A DNA stretch of 64,000 nt from Fennellomyces sp. T-0311 (lineage: Eukaryota; Mucoromycota; Mucoromycetes; Mucorales; Lichtheimiaceae), in contig JALLLT010000077.1 in NCBI GenBank assembly GCA_025266875.1, positions 44,550 to 108,549 on the forward strand, read 5' to 3'. Shown piece after piece: positions 1 to 11,036 of the stretch; position 1 is the stretch's first letter; every line of letters begins with the position of its first letter. A program made the position numbers and the translations under genes. The notes beneath the pieces were generated by a model. It had not been told where the DNA came from, did no database searches, and was given only the letters and a program-made list of their open reading frames with translations.

Positions 1-2
1 AA

Positions 3-113
3 GAAGAAGTGAAGCAACTACGAGAGGAACTACGAGTTCATAAAGAGGAATCCAGTCAAAGGATTGCTCACCTAGAACAACAGGTTTCCGAGCTTATTTT
101 ACTCCTTCGTTAG
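3..113 (+). CDS. C-terminal end of a coiled-coil protein (partial), probable Harbinger partner gene
   Basis: An open frame enters from the left edge and ends at a TAG at 111-113, giving the last 36 residues of a protein. The residues are charged and leucine-spaced (QLREELRVHKEE, then HLEQQVSELILLLR), as in a coiled coil. It ends 46 bp from the stop codon of the Harbinger transposase on the opposite strand, so the genes are tail to tail. The second Harbinger in this window (60.4-62.5 kb) has the same convergent arrangement between transposase and a trihelix/Myb-like partner that also ends in a coiled coil. I infer this is the partner's C-terminus; the diagnostic N-terminal domain is outside the window. 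Confidence 0.5.
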   Translation, partial: EEVKQLREELRVHKEESSQRIAHLEQQVSELILLLR

Positions 114-341
114 TACACAGCTATTTAGAAGCTTAAATACATTTTTATGAAAAAAATTACTACTGGCTGTCTTCCTCAAGGTCATCATACTCGTCGTAGT
201 TTGTCAGGATATCCGACACTGGACGAAGGTTTGCTGATGCAAGATACTCTTGCAATGTTGGCGGGTTGATGGCGAAGTAATGACATGCCTGGCCCTCTCC
301 CATGCAAACCTTAATGTTCTTAAAGAGAACGGAAACAACGT

Positions 342-894
342 TGTTGTAAAAGGAAATTGTTTGTGTAAGGTAATTCTGTGTGAAACAGGATCCACAAAGT
401 AGGTTGAAATATAGAGAAATAGAAAAGGTGAGTTAACCAAATACAGATATAAGCTCCTGTCTTGGGCTTTGAAAGGTATGATCAAGATAATTGAGGTCAA
501 GTTAACTGCTTTATTTCATTTGATTCAGCAAGGGTATTTATGTGTTTCTGTGGATATATCGGGCTATGCCGGAGGTAAAAGGTGGGTTAGATAGGAATTA
601 CAACTAGCAAGAGATCCAAGTGCGGAAGAAGATAAACGAAAGTGCAGATGCACCATATAATAGAATAGGTCGGTAGCTTGGGAAGATCAGAGAGAGGAAG
701 AAGATACATCAATGTGCAGATGCACCATATAATAGAATAGGTCGGTAGCTTGGGAAGATCAGAACGAGAAAAAGGAGATATATCAAGTGCAGATGCACTA
801 TATAGTTGAATGAAGGTCAATATAAAGGTCAAGTGCGAGCCAAACAAAAGGGGAAGGTAGCATAAACGAAGAGGGGCCGAGAAATTTCGTTACA
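342..894 (-). mobile_element. Solo-LTR-like insertion in the Harbinger last exon
   Basis: The Harbinger frame is restored exactly when 553 bp are removed. The insert is bounded by TG...CA and flanked by ACGT (338-341 and 895-898), consistent with a short LTR-type TSD. The flanks can also be read as a 7-bp repeat ACAACGT, in which case the insert is 342-891. No ORF of note lies inside. It contains a 72-bp tandem repeat. A solo LTR is the best fit, but a non-autonomous DNA element with a 7-bp duplication is not excluded. Confidence 0.6.
642..800. repeat. 72-bp tandem repeat, about 2.2 copies
   Basis: The motif GTGCAGATGCACCATATAAT recurs at 642 and 714, and a variant GTGCAGATGCACTATAT at 787, giving spacings of 72 and 73 bp. 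The first two units share about 50 identical bases, running on to TAGCTTGGGAAGATCAG. Each unit contains the small palindrome GTGCATCTGCAC/GTGCAGATGCAC. Confidence 0.8.
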
Positions 895-2304
895 ACGTAA
901 TACTTCCCAACAGGACTAAGTAGAAGCTTTTGTGTCTTGTGGAAGTCATTGAACGCGAACAAATTAACTGTTCGTCCAAACTCCCACTCCACTGCAATTC
1001 GTATTTTCTTCATGCTGTTGTTTTCTCGCGCTTCTGGACTTCTTTCGTCGTCTTTTTAATATATTAATATATCAAGTTAATTGCTCATGGAATAAAAAAT
1101 AAGTAGAGAATTGATAACGTACTTGCTACAAGCCGATGAGGCGCCAGTAGGTTTGCATGCCGACGATATGCCAAATCGCCATAGACAACAAACTTGCTTC
1201 CGTCAGGAAAGTTGAGGCGTTCGTCGAAGATGTCGAGGATGCCTGACTCCGTCAGGAGATAGCCGTCGTGTCTGGCACCAGTGACAGGCCCATAGAAGGC
1301 CGAAGTTATGCCATCTGGTGTAACTAATGCCTGATATTTCAAAGCATGCTTGTGCTAGATAGATTCATATGTTTTCCGGTTAGCAAACCATACAATTTCT
1401 TAAACCAAAGAACTTAAGTGCTCTTCAACCTTGTGGCCATTGTATACAAGCTCCTGAAGCTCGACAGGTCGGCAGATACCTCGCACAGTGCCATCGATGA
1501 ACCCAATGCAGTTATTGTAAGGAGCGCCTATACAATTGTTAATGATAATTTGCACTCTATGTCTTAAACATTTTATCTAATATATAACGAATTGTTTTTC
1601 ATACCTTTTGCGCGAATGGCGTCAGCAAAGTACTGCATACGCTCCTTGGTAAACTGAGAGTCCGTAAACTCTAACAGACCGGCGTATTTATTATAGATAT
1701 AATCTATAACTCCATTAAAGATAACAGATAAAGTGGACGGAGGGCGATGGAACATTTGCTTCAGGTCGCTATATCGCGATGGATATGCTAATCGACGCAA
1801 ACAAAGGCATAGCGCTTCTTCGCGAGAAACACGAATGATGTGTCTGGTATCGTTTTCATCTTCCCGGAAAGAAAACTCATGGGGGAGCTCCATCACTTCC
1901 ATAATTTCTCAAAGCTAAAAAATATAACTGAATGAATATAACCCATACACCATAGGAAATTGAAACCCTAAAATACCCAACTTACATAGTGGAAAACCCG
2001 GATTGGGGTTTCGTCGTTCGGAGCTCCGCTTTACTTCCTAAAAAAAACGGCTTTCATAGATTTGCTGCGCTATTCCTCATGCCAAACGCTGTTTATAAAC
2101 CTTTCTACTGTCTCAATTGCAACAGTTCCTTCAATAAATTTGGTTCACGCGTAAAGAAATCAGAGCACTACGCGCAGTGCGTGGGCATATCGCGGGTAAA
2201 AATTGGTATTCGCTGTCGTTTGGTAAGCAGCTGTTTTCACTAAGTATGGAATTTATCAATTAGAATGAATCTGATCAAAGCTACACGAATGACGCAGAAG
2301 ATTC

Positions 2305-2374
2305 TAGCACCATAGGAGCCGCTGAAATTTCCCCAGAGGCACAGGAAGGATAATAATTTACCCGGGTGATTTTA
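2305..2374. repeat. MULE-1 left terminal inverted repeat
   Basis: 70 bp matching the reverse complement of 5573-5642 with one visible difference (A/G at repeat position 39). It is preceded by the TSD CAGAAGATTC. Confidence 0.93.
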
Positions 2375-2557
2375 TTATAGGAAAATCGTGTAGGCTCTAG
2401 TTCTCATAATGAAAAGTTAAAAGCACAATTTCATAATGCAGAATATTATAATATGATATACGTAAGTTATTATATGTTGTACAAAGAGAAAAAGGTGGAT
2501 TTTGTAAGATAAAAGTGATAAAGAAAATAGGATTTGATAGTCAGACATATAAGAATT

Positions 2558-5485
2558 TTATGCATGCCGTGTATTTTGATTGGTTTCAGTGTAAGTTGTT
2601 GGCATCGTTCTCCTGCGACGATATTGAATAACGTCTGAAAGATATGCATCAACTCTATTATCGTCTCGTGTTTGTTGAAAACGACGGTATTGTTCCTCAG
2701 AAACATAGGATTGATAAGCAGTGGCGGATGCGTTAAACAACTCCTCTGTTTCTTCAAGTTGCTGGATGAGTTGGCGTCGACGTTGCCGCTGTGCTTGCAT
2801 TTGCAATTCCAATCGCAAACGTTCGCGTTCCAAATCCGGAAGGATATCGTTTCTATTGTCCAGTACTGCTGGAGTTGCATCATCGGTAATGCTTGCCGGA
2901 CTATTGTCGTCCTGTTGCTCTTCATCATCCGAACTGTCTATTATAATGGCAGTCGATGCGGTAGTAGCAGTAGGAGCAGGCGCGGCAATGGTGAACGTTG
3001 GGCTGGCAGTAGTTGGGGGAACAGTGGCTCTAAGCACAAGCGGGCGGGGTGCATTCTCAGATATCGTCATATCTCTGAAAAAATTCACATTTCTCTGATA
3101 CCGAAAAACAGGCGATGTCATTAATATGTATGTACAATCGATGTCATATCCGTATCTTCTTTACCCGTTCTAACCGTACGTATGGTGCTGTGATTTGCCG
3201 AATAACAAAGTACTGGCCGGCCGAAATAAACCTATGTGGTTCCCCATTTTCATCTCTACTGTTAACCACAAGGTGCTTGCAAAGTAGGAAGCGATTGCGC
3301 ACAAAATAAGGACAGCCGCAGGTCCATGTTTCAACTGACGTTCGGTAGTCGTCGCGGAAGTTGATGCTCATCCCTCCTGCCATTCTTCCTTGGCCGTATA
3401 ATTCGTTCCAGTTGCTAACAAAATCATAGTGCCATTGGGTGGGAATACGGAGGCGAACCATCTGTTGGTTGAATTTTTTGACTAACATGGGAACATGCTT
3501 ATCCAAAATGATGTAAAAAAGCATGTCCAAGCGAGAGCGAGGATGTCTGGCCAAGTAGTTGCGCTTTAAAACACTCCAATGAGCTTCAACGAACATCGTA
3601 GTTCGTCCAGCTGGGATAAAATCTGGTACAATACTACGCGCCCATTGATGCCATACTTCCCCTTTATACCAATTGGTGTATAGATAGACCCATGCGTCGA
3701 TCAAGTTATTATCGCGACAATAGTCATAAATCTCCCTGCCGGCATACTGGTATATAGCAGCGGCGTCGAGTCGCTGAGAACCTACATTAAGGAAATACGT
3801 CATACTATTTGAGCATGATAAAATAATAACAAGCCCTGAATTGACTGTGTATGTTTCATAAAGAGCTTACCATGTGGGATCAATGTGTGCATATTATAAT
3901 GCTTGGTCATAAGAGCTTCAATAGCTTTACGATGCCCTTGGTTGGCCATAACTGCATTTCCACCACGGCCACCAATAGATGGTGTAAAGTCATCACCAAC
4001 GAAGGGGAAATCACGATGGGCTATGGTCCAGTGGTAAGGAGGGGGGTTGGCCGGACTTCTTTGCATCAATTTGCGCTGAACCTGATGCTGGATATGCCAA
4101 AGGCAGAGACGTACATATGCATCAGTAAAGACACCTTCAATTGCATTTAGCTGGGCCTTGTCTTTATCCGAGAACATAAACACAGGTTGAAAGCCAAAGT
4201 CTTGCAAGATGCCGAAGAACTCTTTAAGAGTGTTTGTCTTTGTAAGCGGTGGTGCTTCATTGAATGATGTATAGACCATGTACGCAATTGGAAAGCCCAC
4301 ACCACCAGCATTTGCAATGATGGAAAATAGCTCACAGTCAGCACGGTTGGTTTTGAATGTCGAGTCAATAAAGTACTCTGTGACATATTCACATTCGACC
4401 AACGGTGCAAAAAAAGGTGTGGTAAGCCCAAGAGCAATGGCATGATCATCATGTTTCCAGTACACCTAATATTTATTCATACTTGAATAAGAAACTTTAT
4501 ACTATCTACACCTATTTCTAGCTTAAAAAGCAAAAACTAGGCTTGTTATTAGTAGATGACTTTACACATACCTCATTGTAACCGTTGTGACGATATCTTT
4601 CTATGAGCAAACGTGTGGATCTCATTTGATCTTCATCTAAGCGGTAGTTTGCCTTGAAAGACTCACTCCACCAGTAGTACACTTGCATTGGCGTAACATC
4701 AGCCTCCACGAATTGCCTTGTGATCTCAGTAAACAGTTGCGGGGCGGTGGTATGACCATCTGTTCTTGAGGCAATGTGGTCTCGTATCTCCATAGGGACC
4801 GGCACACGGATGGTATCGCTTTCCGAGTCGATGCGTTCATGCTCGCAATGCATGATTTTGAGCTTAACACATCCAAGGTTCCGTTTGATTGTCCCATGCA
4901 CACAACCTTTGCAGTCAAACTGGGGAAGCCGAACATTCCTACGTTGGACTTGTGAATGGTCTAGCTGATTTTGTATCTGCTTTGATCTATGACAGTATGC
5001 AGTGAACGAGATATCAAATTCCAATCCTGGATCCGCTACATTCTTACGAACATAGGTATAGAGATCACAGGATTGAACCTCGTCGATGATCATATCAATA
5101 AGGTCATGGTCTTCCACTGACTCCATATGTGGTTGAATGCAGATGTAGCCATCGAATGAGTAGTCCTATCAATGTCATCCATATAAATAAACACATGAAT
5201 ACGAATTTTATTAATACATACGAATCCGCCATTGAACTGGATAGGATACACCTCGTTAAGCGCGTCTAAAAACGTCATGTTATCAAGTGAAATAGTAGGG
5301 CGAGGCGTGCGACGGAGACGGCAATCCAAACAGGTCTTGTATGGCTTTTTACGACCAACAAAAGATGTTCCAGGCATAACATGTTGGCGATCAGTACAGA
5401 AGTAGCTGTTTTCTACATCGAATTCGTCTGGTCCAAGATCAGTGATTCGTAGATAGTCAGTTGGCAGAGTAGTGTTATCGCTCAT
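2558..5485 (-). CDS. MULE transposase with SWIM zinc finger and SUMO-interaction-like tail
   Basis: Spliced from 5485..5222, 5165..4572, 4465..3871, 3781..3165 and 3094..2558; all junctions are GT..AG and in phase, giving 868 aa. The MULE DDE core shows D near 320 (YFIDSTFKTN), D near 386 (FSDKDKAQ), a C-x-W-H motif (CLWHI) and E near 550 (MFVEAHW). A SWIM finger follows (CGCPYFVRNRFLLCKH). The last exon has a Ser/Ala/Pro-rich linker with AIIIDSSDDEEQQDD near 740-754, a textbook hydrophobic-plus-acidic SUMO-interaction motif, then a Glu/Arg-rich coiled coil. It would catalyse excision and insertion of MULE-1. I chose the ATG at 5485 (MSDNTT); the earlier in-frame sequence lacks family character. 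No frame defect is visible. Confidence 0.9.
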
Positions 5486-5572
5486 GATTATAAAAACAGT
5501 AACAGGAACAAGAGAACAAAACTTTTTCCCCTGCCTTCTCTTTTCCCATATGAAAAAACGAAACAAAGCCAC

Positions 5573-5642
5573 TAAAATCACCCGGGTAAATTATTATCCT
5601 TCCCGTGCCTCTGGGGAAATTTCAGCGGCTCCTATGGTGCTA
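5573..5642. repeat. MULE-1 right terminal inverted repeat
   Basis: 70 bp, the inverse of 2305-2374, followed by the second TSD copy CAGAAGATTC (5643-5652). It also forms the upstream region of the MULE-1 gene, whose ATG lies 88 bp inside. Confidence 0.93.
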
Positions 5643-8634
5643 CAGAAGATTCCAGTGCCAGATCTGATAACGAACAGTGGGAATCACCGAATTACAATTT
5701 CGACGATGATGTTGTGATGCATGATTCGTTAAGTGCGGAGGTTCTTGTGGAGGAGAGGTGCCATGACACCGAGGACGAGGAAATGATAGACGGTGCTGTA
5801 TCGACTGGCCACTCGACTACTTACAGACATAACCCTACAGCAGGTGATGATTCTCGCATTTTTCCGAACCTTGGGAACGATCACGATTCGGCCATGCCTC
5901 AATCGATTACTGAGGAAACGTGTGATGGTGAACCAAGCAGCGCAGCTTCTGATAGTATGTCGATCCAGCAGGCTTCAGTAAGTGAGGATACATCACCGAT
6001 TGAGATAAGATTCGGCCTTCAAAACGATCAACAATGTCCAAACAATATCACTACATCGCAAAAACTGCATACTTTGCTAAAGAAAGGTGGATTATCGCGT
6101 GACAATTATGACGAAAGCATCGGTATTATTAACGAATACCTCGCAAGAATACCAGAAGAATATCGGCCAGATCCATTACTCACCGAATATCGATTGTCAA
6201 CACACTCTGTTAAGCGATTCCCTATCAAAGTCAAGACGTTTCACATGTGCCCAAATGGTTGTCGCATGTATAATGATGAAATCACTAAAATATGCTCCGA
6301 TTGCAATGCAAGCAGATATCAAACAGAAGCCACAAGTTCTTCGTGCATGTCGGATAACGTACCTGCGAAAGTTGTGAAACAACTATCGGTGCTTGAACAG
6401 CTTGCTTTATTAGTATATGACAAACCTACACGGGAACTGCTGTGGTATCGAGTGGACAGGACTACAAAGGATGGCGTGTTGATGGATGTATTCGATGGAA
6501 AAGTATACCGGAAAGCAGCTTCTCGTTTTTTCCCAAACGATCTTGACCTGGCGATTGGCATTTATACGGATGGATTCACAAAGTACAAGTCAATGACTAT
6601 CGTTCATTTTGTCATTATGAATTTTCCTCCGTCGGTCAGGACAGAACAAAAGTACATGTTGCAATCGTGTATAATTCCTGGTCCGCATGCACCAAAAGAT
6701 CTCATGAGCTTTTTGAAACCGACCATCGACGAGTTCAAGGCTTTAGCAAGCCGTGGGATGAACGTCCTTACCGATGTAGGCGACGAAGTACATGTCCGAG
6801 GGCATTTATTATTTGCTGGAGGCGATATCCCTGCAGTAGCGAAGATGTGTGGACATGTGGGCCACATGCATCAGTTTGGTTGTCGTACTTGCTTTGTGGA
6901 TAAGCATGATGTTCCCGCACGAAATTACGAGCCAAGACCGCAAGCCACTGCATACCAGAAAAGAGAGCACTACCGCTCTCAGAAACTCTCAATGGTCGGT
7001 CAGGCTCCAACCGACTTTGCTTTTCTGGAAAACTTTCATGGGCCGTCATTCTTTCCATTGGATCAAATGCATTTACTTGGACATGGTATTGGGAAGCAGA
7101 TGGTATCTATGCTGTTGGGATCAGATTATTCAGTGGAGGGTAGTCAATGCCCTTTAAAGCTGTCAACAGATCACTTACGCTTGGCTGACGCTCTTTTGGA
7201 GAAATCGAATCGCAATCTCCCTTCAAGTTTTTCCAGTAAATGCAGAAATCTCTCGAAGCAGGGCAAGTTTTTCCGTGCTATCGATTACCTACATTTTATG
7301 CGATTCGCTGTTCCGACAATCATCGTGGATATCATCCCCACTGCTCATCGTCAAGCGCTTCTAGCTATATCGAATCTTATTCAGCGTGCATCATCTCGGA
7401 CCATAACAAAATCTGATATTGAAGAAATCAACTCGGCTCTCATTATTTGGCATACGTGGCTACAGGATCGTGTAAACGAAGGATCAATTTCACGGAAAAT
7501 ATTCACTATTACTGAGCATTACCTTACGCATATCCTCTACATGATCGAACGTATGGGCCCACTCGCGTACTATAGTGCATTTGCCATGGAACGTGCAATA
7601 GGTGCGATAAAAGAGCGAATAAAGTCAAGAAAATTACCAGGTCAAAATGCAGGTAAGGGATGGGGAAGTGATAGTATATGGTGCTCTTAATTTTTTTAAC
7701 AAACTCTTGTAGCAAATATCCTTGTTGTGCTTGCAGCCGAAAGACGCGAAGAAAGACTTGGTATCGACGATTTTTCAGCGCACGACTCAGACAGTGAATT
7801 CGCAGAAGAAGACCCAGAAGAATTAAATCGGACCAGCAAACCTAAGCGCACAATTATTGAAGACGATAGCCTCGATAGCCCGGAGCTTTGGGCACCGTTC
7901 CAAAGAAAAACATTTGCGAAATTGGCAGATGAATGTGGATTTAATGTAGCGGAGAAAGGAAGTATTTACGTCGCTGACTCGCGCATGCATTGTGCTAATA
8001 TGCAGCCGTCCCTTTAGACACGCGTATACTATGACGTGTTTGAAAAGAAGATAGTAACGATCAATCCAGGGGAACATGTTTGGACTGCAAGTCGACTTTG
8101 GAAAAGCGACGATTCATGGAATGAAGATTCGAAAAGCAAAGGGAATGTGTATGGCAGTGCAACACGGTACAAAGGATCCACGCGAACCAACAACCTAGTG
8201 AAGCTTTCCCTTAAAGTGAATATGAATCACCAAAGCAACAACAAGCGCAACATGCAAACAGTAATCTATTTCGGTGAAGTCCTCACTTACTTCTGCTTTG
8301 AAGTTGATAACAAAAGGAGCCTACTGGCAGCGATGAAGCTTTACGAAGCCAATGATACAGGCGAGCATGGTGGATGGCCATATCGAACACCGAGCGGCAG
8401 AACTAAGTTTATCGTCACTAGCGTACATGCAATCAACGACACTGTTTGGTATATCAAGAGCACAGGCCGTCATTACTTTTGTTGGAGCGGAGGAGGGAAC
8501 AAGGTGCCGTTGGGCGATTTAAAAGACACATTTTAAATAGTATATCTTATGTTACATATTCGGAGTCGGATGCTGCGCACTGTACTTTTTGCGTTTTTTT
8601 CTTGGCTTTTCTCTTCAGCTTTACTTTACTCACA

Positions 8635-10110
8635 ATGACACAAACCGATTCAGAAATCCTGTCAAAAATTCTGGAGCTAGTTACAAGCACGGATAACGCT
8701 CTCTACGCAAACAACGCATTAATTGGAGCACTCGCGAAAGAAGTCAGTTTGCTCAGAACTTCCGTGGAAACACTCGAAAGAAAGCTTGCGTGTCAAAGGC
8801 CTAATAACAGCACCGCGGGCATCTTTGCTGATGCTGAACTAACCTCAAGCATACCGCGCCGCTCGACAACCAAGTTCTGTTGGGAGGAGATCAACCAGCT
8901 TTGCTTCGAAGTTGCCCATGTGCACAGCTTGGACATGAGCGACTTCGATGCTGGTTTAATGAAAGACAATGTTTGGGGGAGAGCTCAAGTGCTTATTTCT
9001 AAGCTTCTCAATAGCGAAAGAGTTGATCCTACTGCAACCCACTGGAACGCTATAAGTGACCTTGTTGACGAAGCTTGCACGACTTTGGAACAACAGTGCG
9101 CAGCATTTGCACCTCTCGCGGCGTGTCAAAACCATTGGGCGGCACGCAAAATCTTGCAACGCTCCTGGGATAAAAAGACGAGCTATCTCAGGAACAAGGC
9201 AAATGGTGGGTTATCAAAGAAAAAAGGTAAGCTCTTTGTTAATGACATTGTGCATGTGCCTTATTGTTACTACAGCCGAAGAGGCGTTGGCACGCACTGC
9301 ACTTGATGTGAGCACCACCGCTCCGAACCAACAATCTGAGCAGGCATGCACAAGGGAGGCACTACCAAGCAGCAGTAGCGTCGACACAACCAACGAACCT
9401 TCTTCAGCTGCAGGTCCGGCAAGCAATTGTTTAGTATTAACGGTACGTACTAATGACATAAATAATCCTTCTACAGCTTTATATCAAGTACGCCACCATG
9501 GTCAATTGTCGCATCCTGCAGACGAGGGCTATCAAGAGCAAGCAGCAGGTGCAGTATCAAACAGTGCTAATGATCCGCCAATGCATCCTCCTGTGCGGTA
9601 GGTATTTGAATGGCTAGACTCAGCACCTGCATCCTCATCCCAATTTAGTACACCATTGGAAAATACCGCCAACTGTTATGTGCCTGAAAGTAGATCTTGG
9701 ACGGACAGCGACGAAGACAATGACGTGGCACCATTGCCTCAAGTTCTTTCCGAAGCCATCACCAATACCAGGGCCCGCAATCCAATGAAAAGCAAGATGA
9801 GCAATGCTGGTAAGCTTTATTTTATATATAACGCTGTTAACCATTCGTAATAGTTATTTCAGGAAGATCAACTAATCAGCAGAGGGATGCTACGAGTAAC
9901 AGCCATAAGACGAGAAGGTCCATCAAACAGAAAAGTACTAATGGCGCCATAGTAACGAGTGGTACTACTCACATAACGAAAGGTGACGTTAATGGCAGCA
10001 ATGGAGCACAGTGCGGTGATAACTCGGACGATGATGAAGATGAGCGACCCTTGAAGCGAAAGAGACAGCCTACACGCCGAAGCAGATCACAAAGGAAAAT
10101 GACCAATTAA
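8635..10110 (+). CDS. CACTA partner protein A (coiled coil, C-x-x-x-W block, basic tail)
   Basis: Second gene of CACTA-A, starting 98 bp after the transposase stop on the same strand. Exons 8635-9226, 9276-9597, 9649-9809 and 9863-10110 join in phase into 440 aa. Residues about 1-50 form a coiled coil (SEILSKILELVTST...VSLLRTSVETLERKL). The next block contains FCWEEINQL and ends with CQNHWAARKILQRSW. Then follow a low-complexity acidic/Ser region and a basic tail (RPLKRKRQPTRRSRSQRK) that looks like a nuclear localisation/DNA-binding tract. It resembles the partner genes of CACTA-B and CACTA-C in layout and in the C-x-x-x-W-(A/G) motif. Function is unknown; by analogy with TNPA of En/Spm it might bind subterminal repeats, which is inference only. 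Confidence 0.8.
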
Positions 10111-10333
10111 CTCCACTCAGATCACTTCTCGTATGTAGATAATTTAGTTACTAATATAAATTAGAAAGAAAAGCTGCGATTTATCATTAGCTAGAAATTC
10201 ATGTTATTAACCCATATCAAATAAAGCAGCTATTATCTACTATATAACGAAGAGTAAGGCGTGATAAACGTATGTAAATACAAAACCTAAAAAACCTGAA
10301 AATATAGCCTACTACTGGAAATTGGTAGGGATC

Positions 10334-10489
10334 TTTGGTGGTCTGTTAGGGTTTTTTGGTGGTCTGTTAGGGTTTTTTAGGGTTTATCTGACCCTAAAAA
10401 ATACCTAAAATAACCTTTTCGTGTTTTTTCGGGTTTTAGGTTTTTTCGGGGTTTTTTGGGGAAAATTAGGGTATCCATTTCCTATGGTG
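10334..10489. repeat. CACTA-A right subterminal repeat region and TIR
   Basis: A 21-bp direct repeat GGTGGTCTGTTAGGG(T6) occurs at 10337 and 10358. It is followed by degenerate TTAGGGTTT, GGGTTTTAGG and TTTTCGGGGTTTT units up to the terminal GTATCCATTTCCTATGGTG. Dense short subterminal repeats are typical of CACTA ends, where the partner protein of plant elements binds. The motif superficially resembles telomere repeats but is degenerate and internal. Confidence 0.7.
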
Positions 10490-11036
10490 ATATAGTCCTG
10501 TAACATAGTAATTAAACAGCATACTTGGTGATGCGTAAACCGAAAGTTGAATCGACACTCTTCAGTCGAGTATTTGGTAAGGTCAAATGTCTCTCTGCGT
10601 TGATCCGTTCCGATTTCTACTAGGCGGCGGGCATGTGCGGCCAAGTATTGCTGGGCAGCTTGGTAGAGAAGTGACATCGATAATAATGATAAGAGGAAGA
10701 AAGAACAAGCAGAAAAAAGTGTGCAAAAAAAAAGCAGTTTACAAGCCATTGTCACTTTAGTATTTCAACCGACTTGTGTTACAGCAATTACAATGTCAGT
10801 AACCACTGTGGAGAATTAGTACCGTGAAATTGAGGTGTTTTCTGGTGAGCTCATGTCCTAGTTTTTTTTTACCTAAATTTACATGAGTTCACTGGCATAT
10901 TACTGAAAAAAGTGATGTGATTTCTTGATTGTACTGTGTCCTTTGTAATGTTCCATTATATTCTGTATCTTACTGTGAAGAGAACACGCGAAAACATAAT
11001 TTAACAGAATTTTACAGGACCGTGATATACAATGCT

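Larger units (their letters stand above)
2305..5642 (-). mobile_element. MULE-1, apparently complete Mutator-like element (3338 bp)
   Basis: 70-bp terminal inverted repeats (2305-2374 and 5573-5642; outer sequence TAGCACCATAGGAGCCGCTG) differ at one visible base. They are flanked by the 10-bp direct repeat CAGAAGATTC (2295-2304 and 5643-5652). Removing the element plus one repeat rejoins the CACTA-A transposase frame without a gap. The single internal gene has an open spliced frame of 868 aa. Intact ends, perfect TSD and open frame suggest a recent, possibly still active copy. Confidence 0.93.
2079..8536 (+). pseudogene. tnp2-type CACTA transposase (A), split by MULE-1 and one TAG
   Basis: Transposase of CACTA-A. 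Exons 2079-2222, 2264-2304+5653-7652 and 7713-8536 join in phase into 1003 codons once MULE-1 and one 10-bp TSD copy are removed. Exon 1 encodes a small zinc-finger-like module (CLNCNSSFNKFG...H...C). The middle has the family's Cys cluster (CPNGCRMYND...CSDC), GGDIPAVAKM near a Cys/His-rich segment, LDQMHLLGHGIG, and the late FAMERAIGAIKERIKSRK motif. Copies B and C in this window align throughout. An in-frame TAG at 8015-8017 cuts off the last 173 codons; a weak phase-0 intron (donor GTCGCT, acceptor CCCTTTAG) could remove it, but I regard the stop as more likely real. The ATG at 2079 matches the start position of copies B and C better than the earlier in-frame ATG at 1989. Confidence 0.85.
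1948..10489 (+). mobile_element. CACTA-like element A (5.2 kb without its MULE-1 insert)
   Basis: The left end reads CACCATAGGAAAT and the right end is its reverse complement (ATTTCCTATGGTG ending at 10489). Similarity continues inward through an AACCCTAA/TACCCTAA block. Flanks are ATA on both sides (1945-1947 and 10490-10492), the 3-bp TSD expected for CACTA/EnSpm elements. It carries a tnp2-type transposase (2079-8536) and a partner gene (8635-10110) in the same orientation, and is inserted at the end of the first coding exon of the Harbinger transposase. Confidence 0.88.
160..10677 (-). pseudogene. PIF/Harbinger DDE transposase, split by two insertions
   Basis: A DDE_Tnp_4-type transposase that cuts and pastes the H1 element in the nucleus. 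With inserts removed, exons 10677..10490+1944..1943, 1895..1605, 1527..1430, 1348..1123, 1051..895 and 337..160 join in phase with consistent GT..AG introns into 380 codons (379 aa), a normal length for the family. Catalytic residues are visible: D near 172 (FIDGT), D near 251 (VVYGDLAY) and E near 290 (AVEWEF). The C-terminus has the family's INPPTLQEYL motif. The frame is broken only by CACTA-A and by the 553-bp LTR-like insert between GKYYVV and SVLFKN. I chose the ATG at 10677 because the longer N-terminal reading frame upstream of it is just a hydrophobic stretch unlike the family. Confidence 0.85.

Noticed and set aside
2672..3124. Long + strand open frames opposite the last MULE-1 exon
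   Set aside because: They are shadows of the low-complexity Ser/Ala/Glu-rich coding exon on the - strand.
10337..10400. TTAGGGTTTTTT units resembling telomere repeats
   Set aside because: They are degenerate, only two good copies exist, and they lie within the subterminal region of CACTA-A next to its TIR. CACTA subterminal repeats explain them better than an interstitial telomere.
10678..10755. N-terminal hydrophobic extension resembling a signal peptide on the Harbinger exon
   Set aside because: A nuclear transposase would not carry one. The later ATG at 10677 gives the family's usual start, and the stretch is 5' leader.
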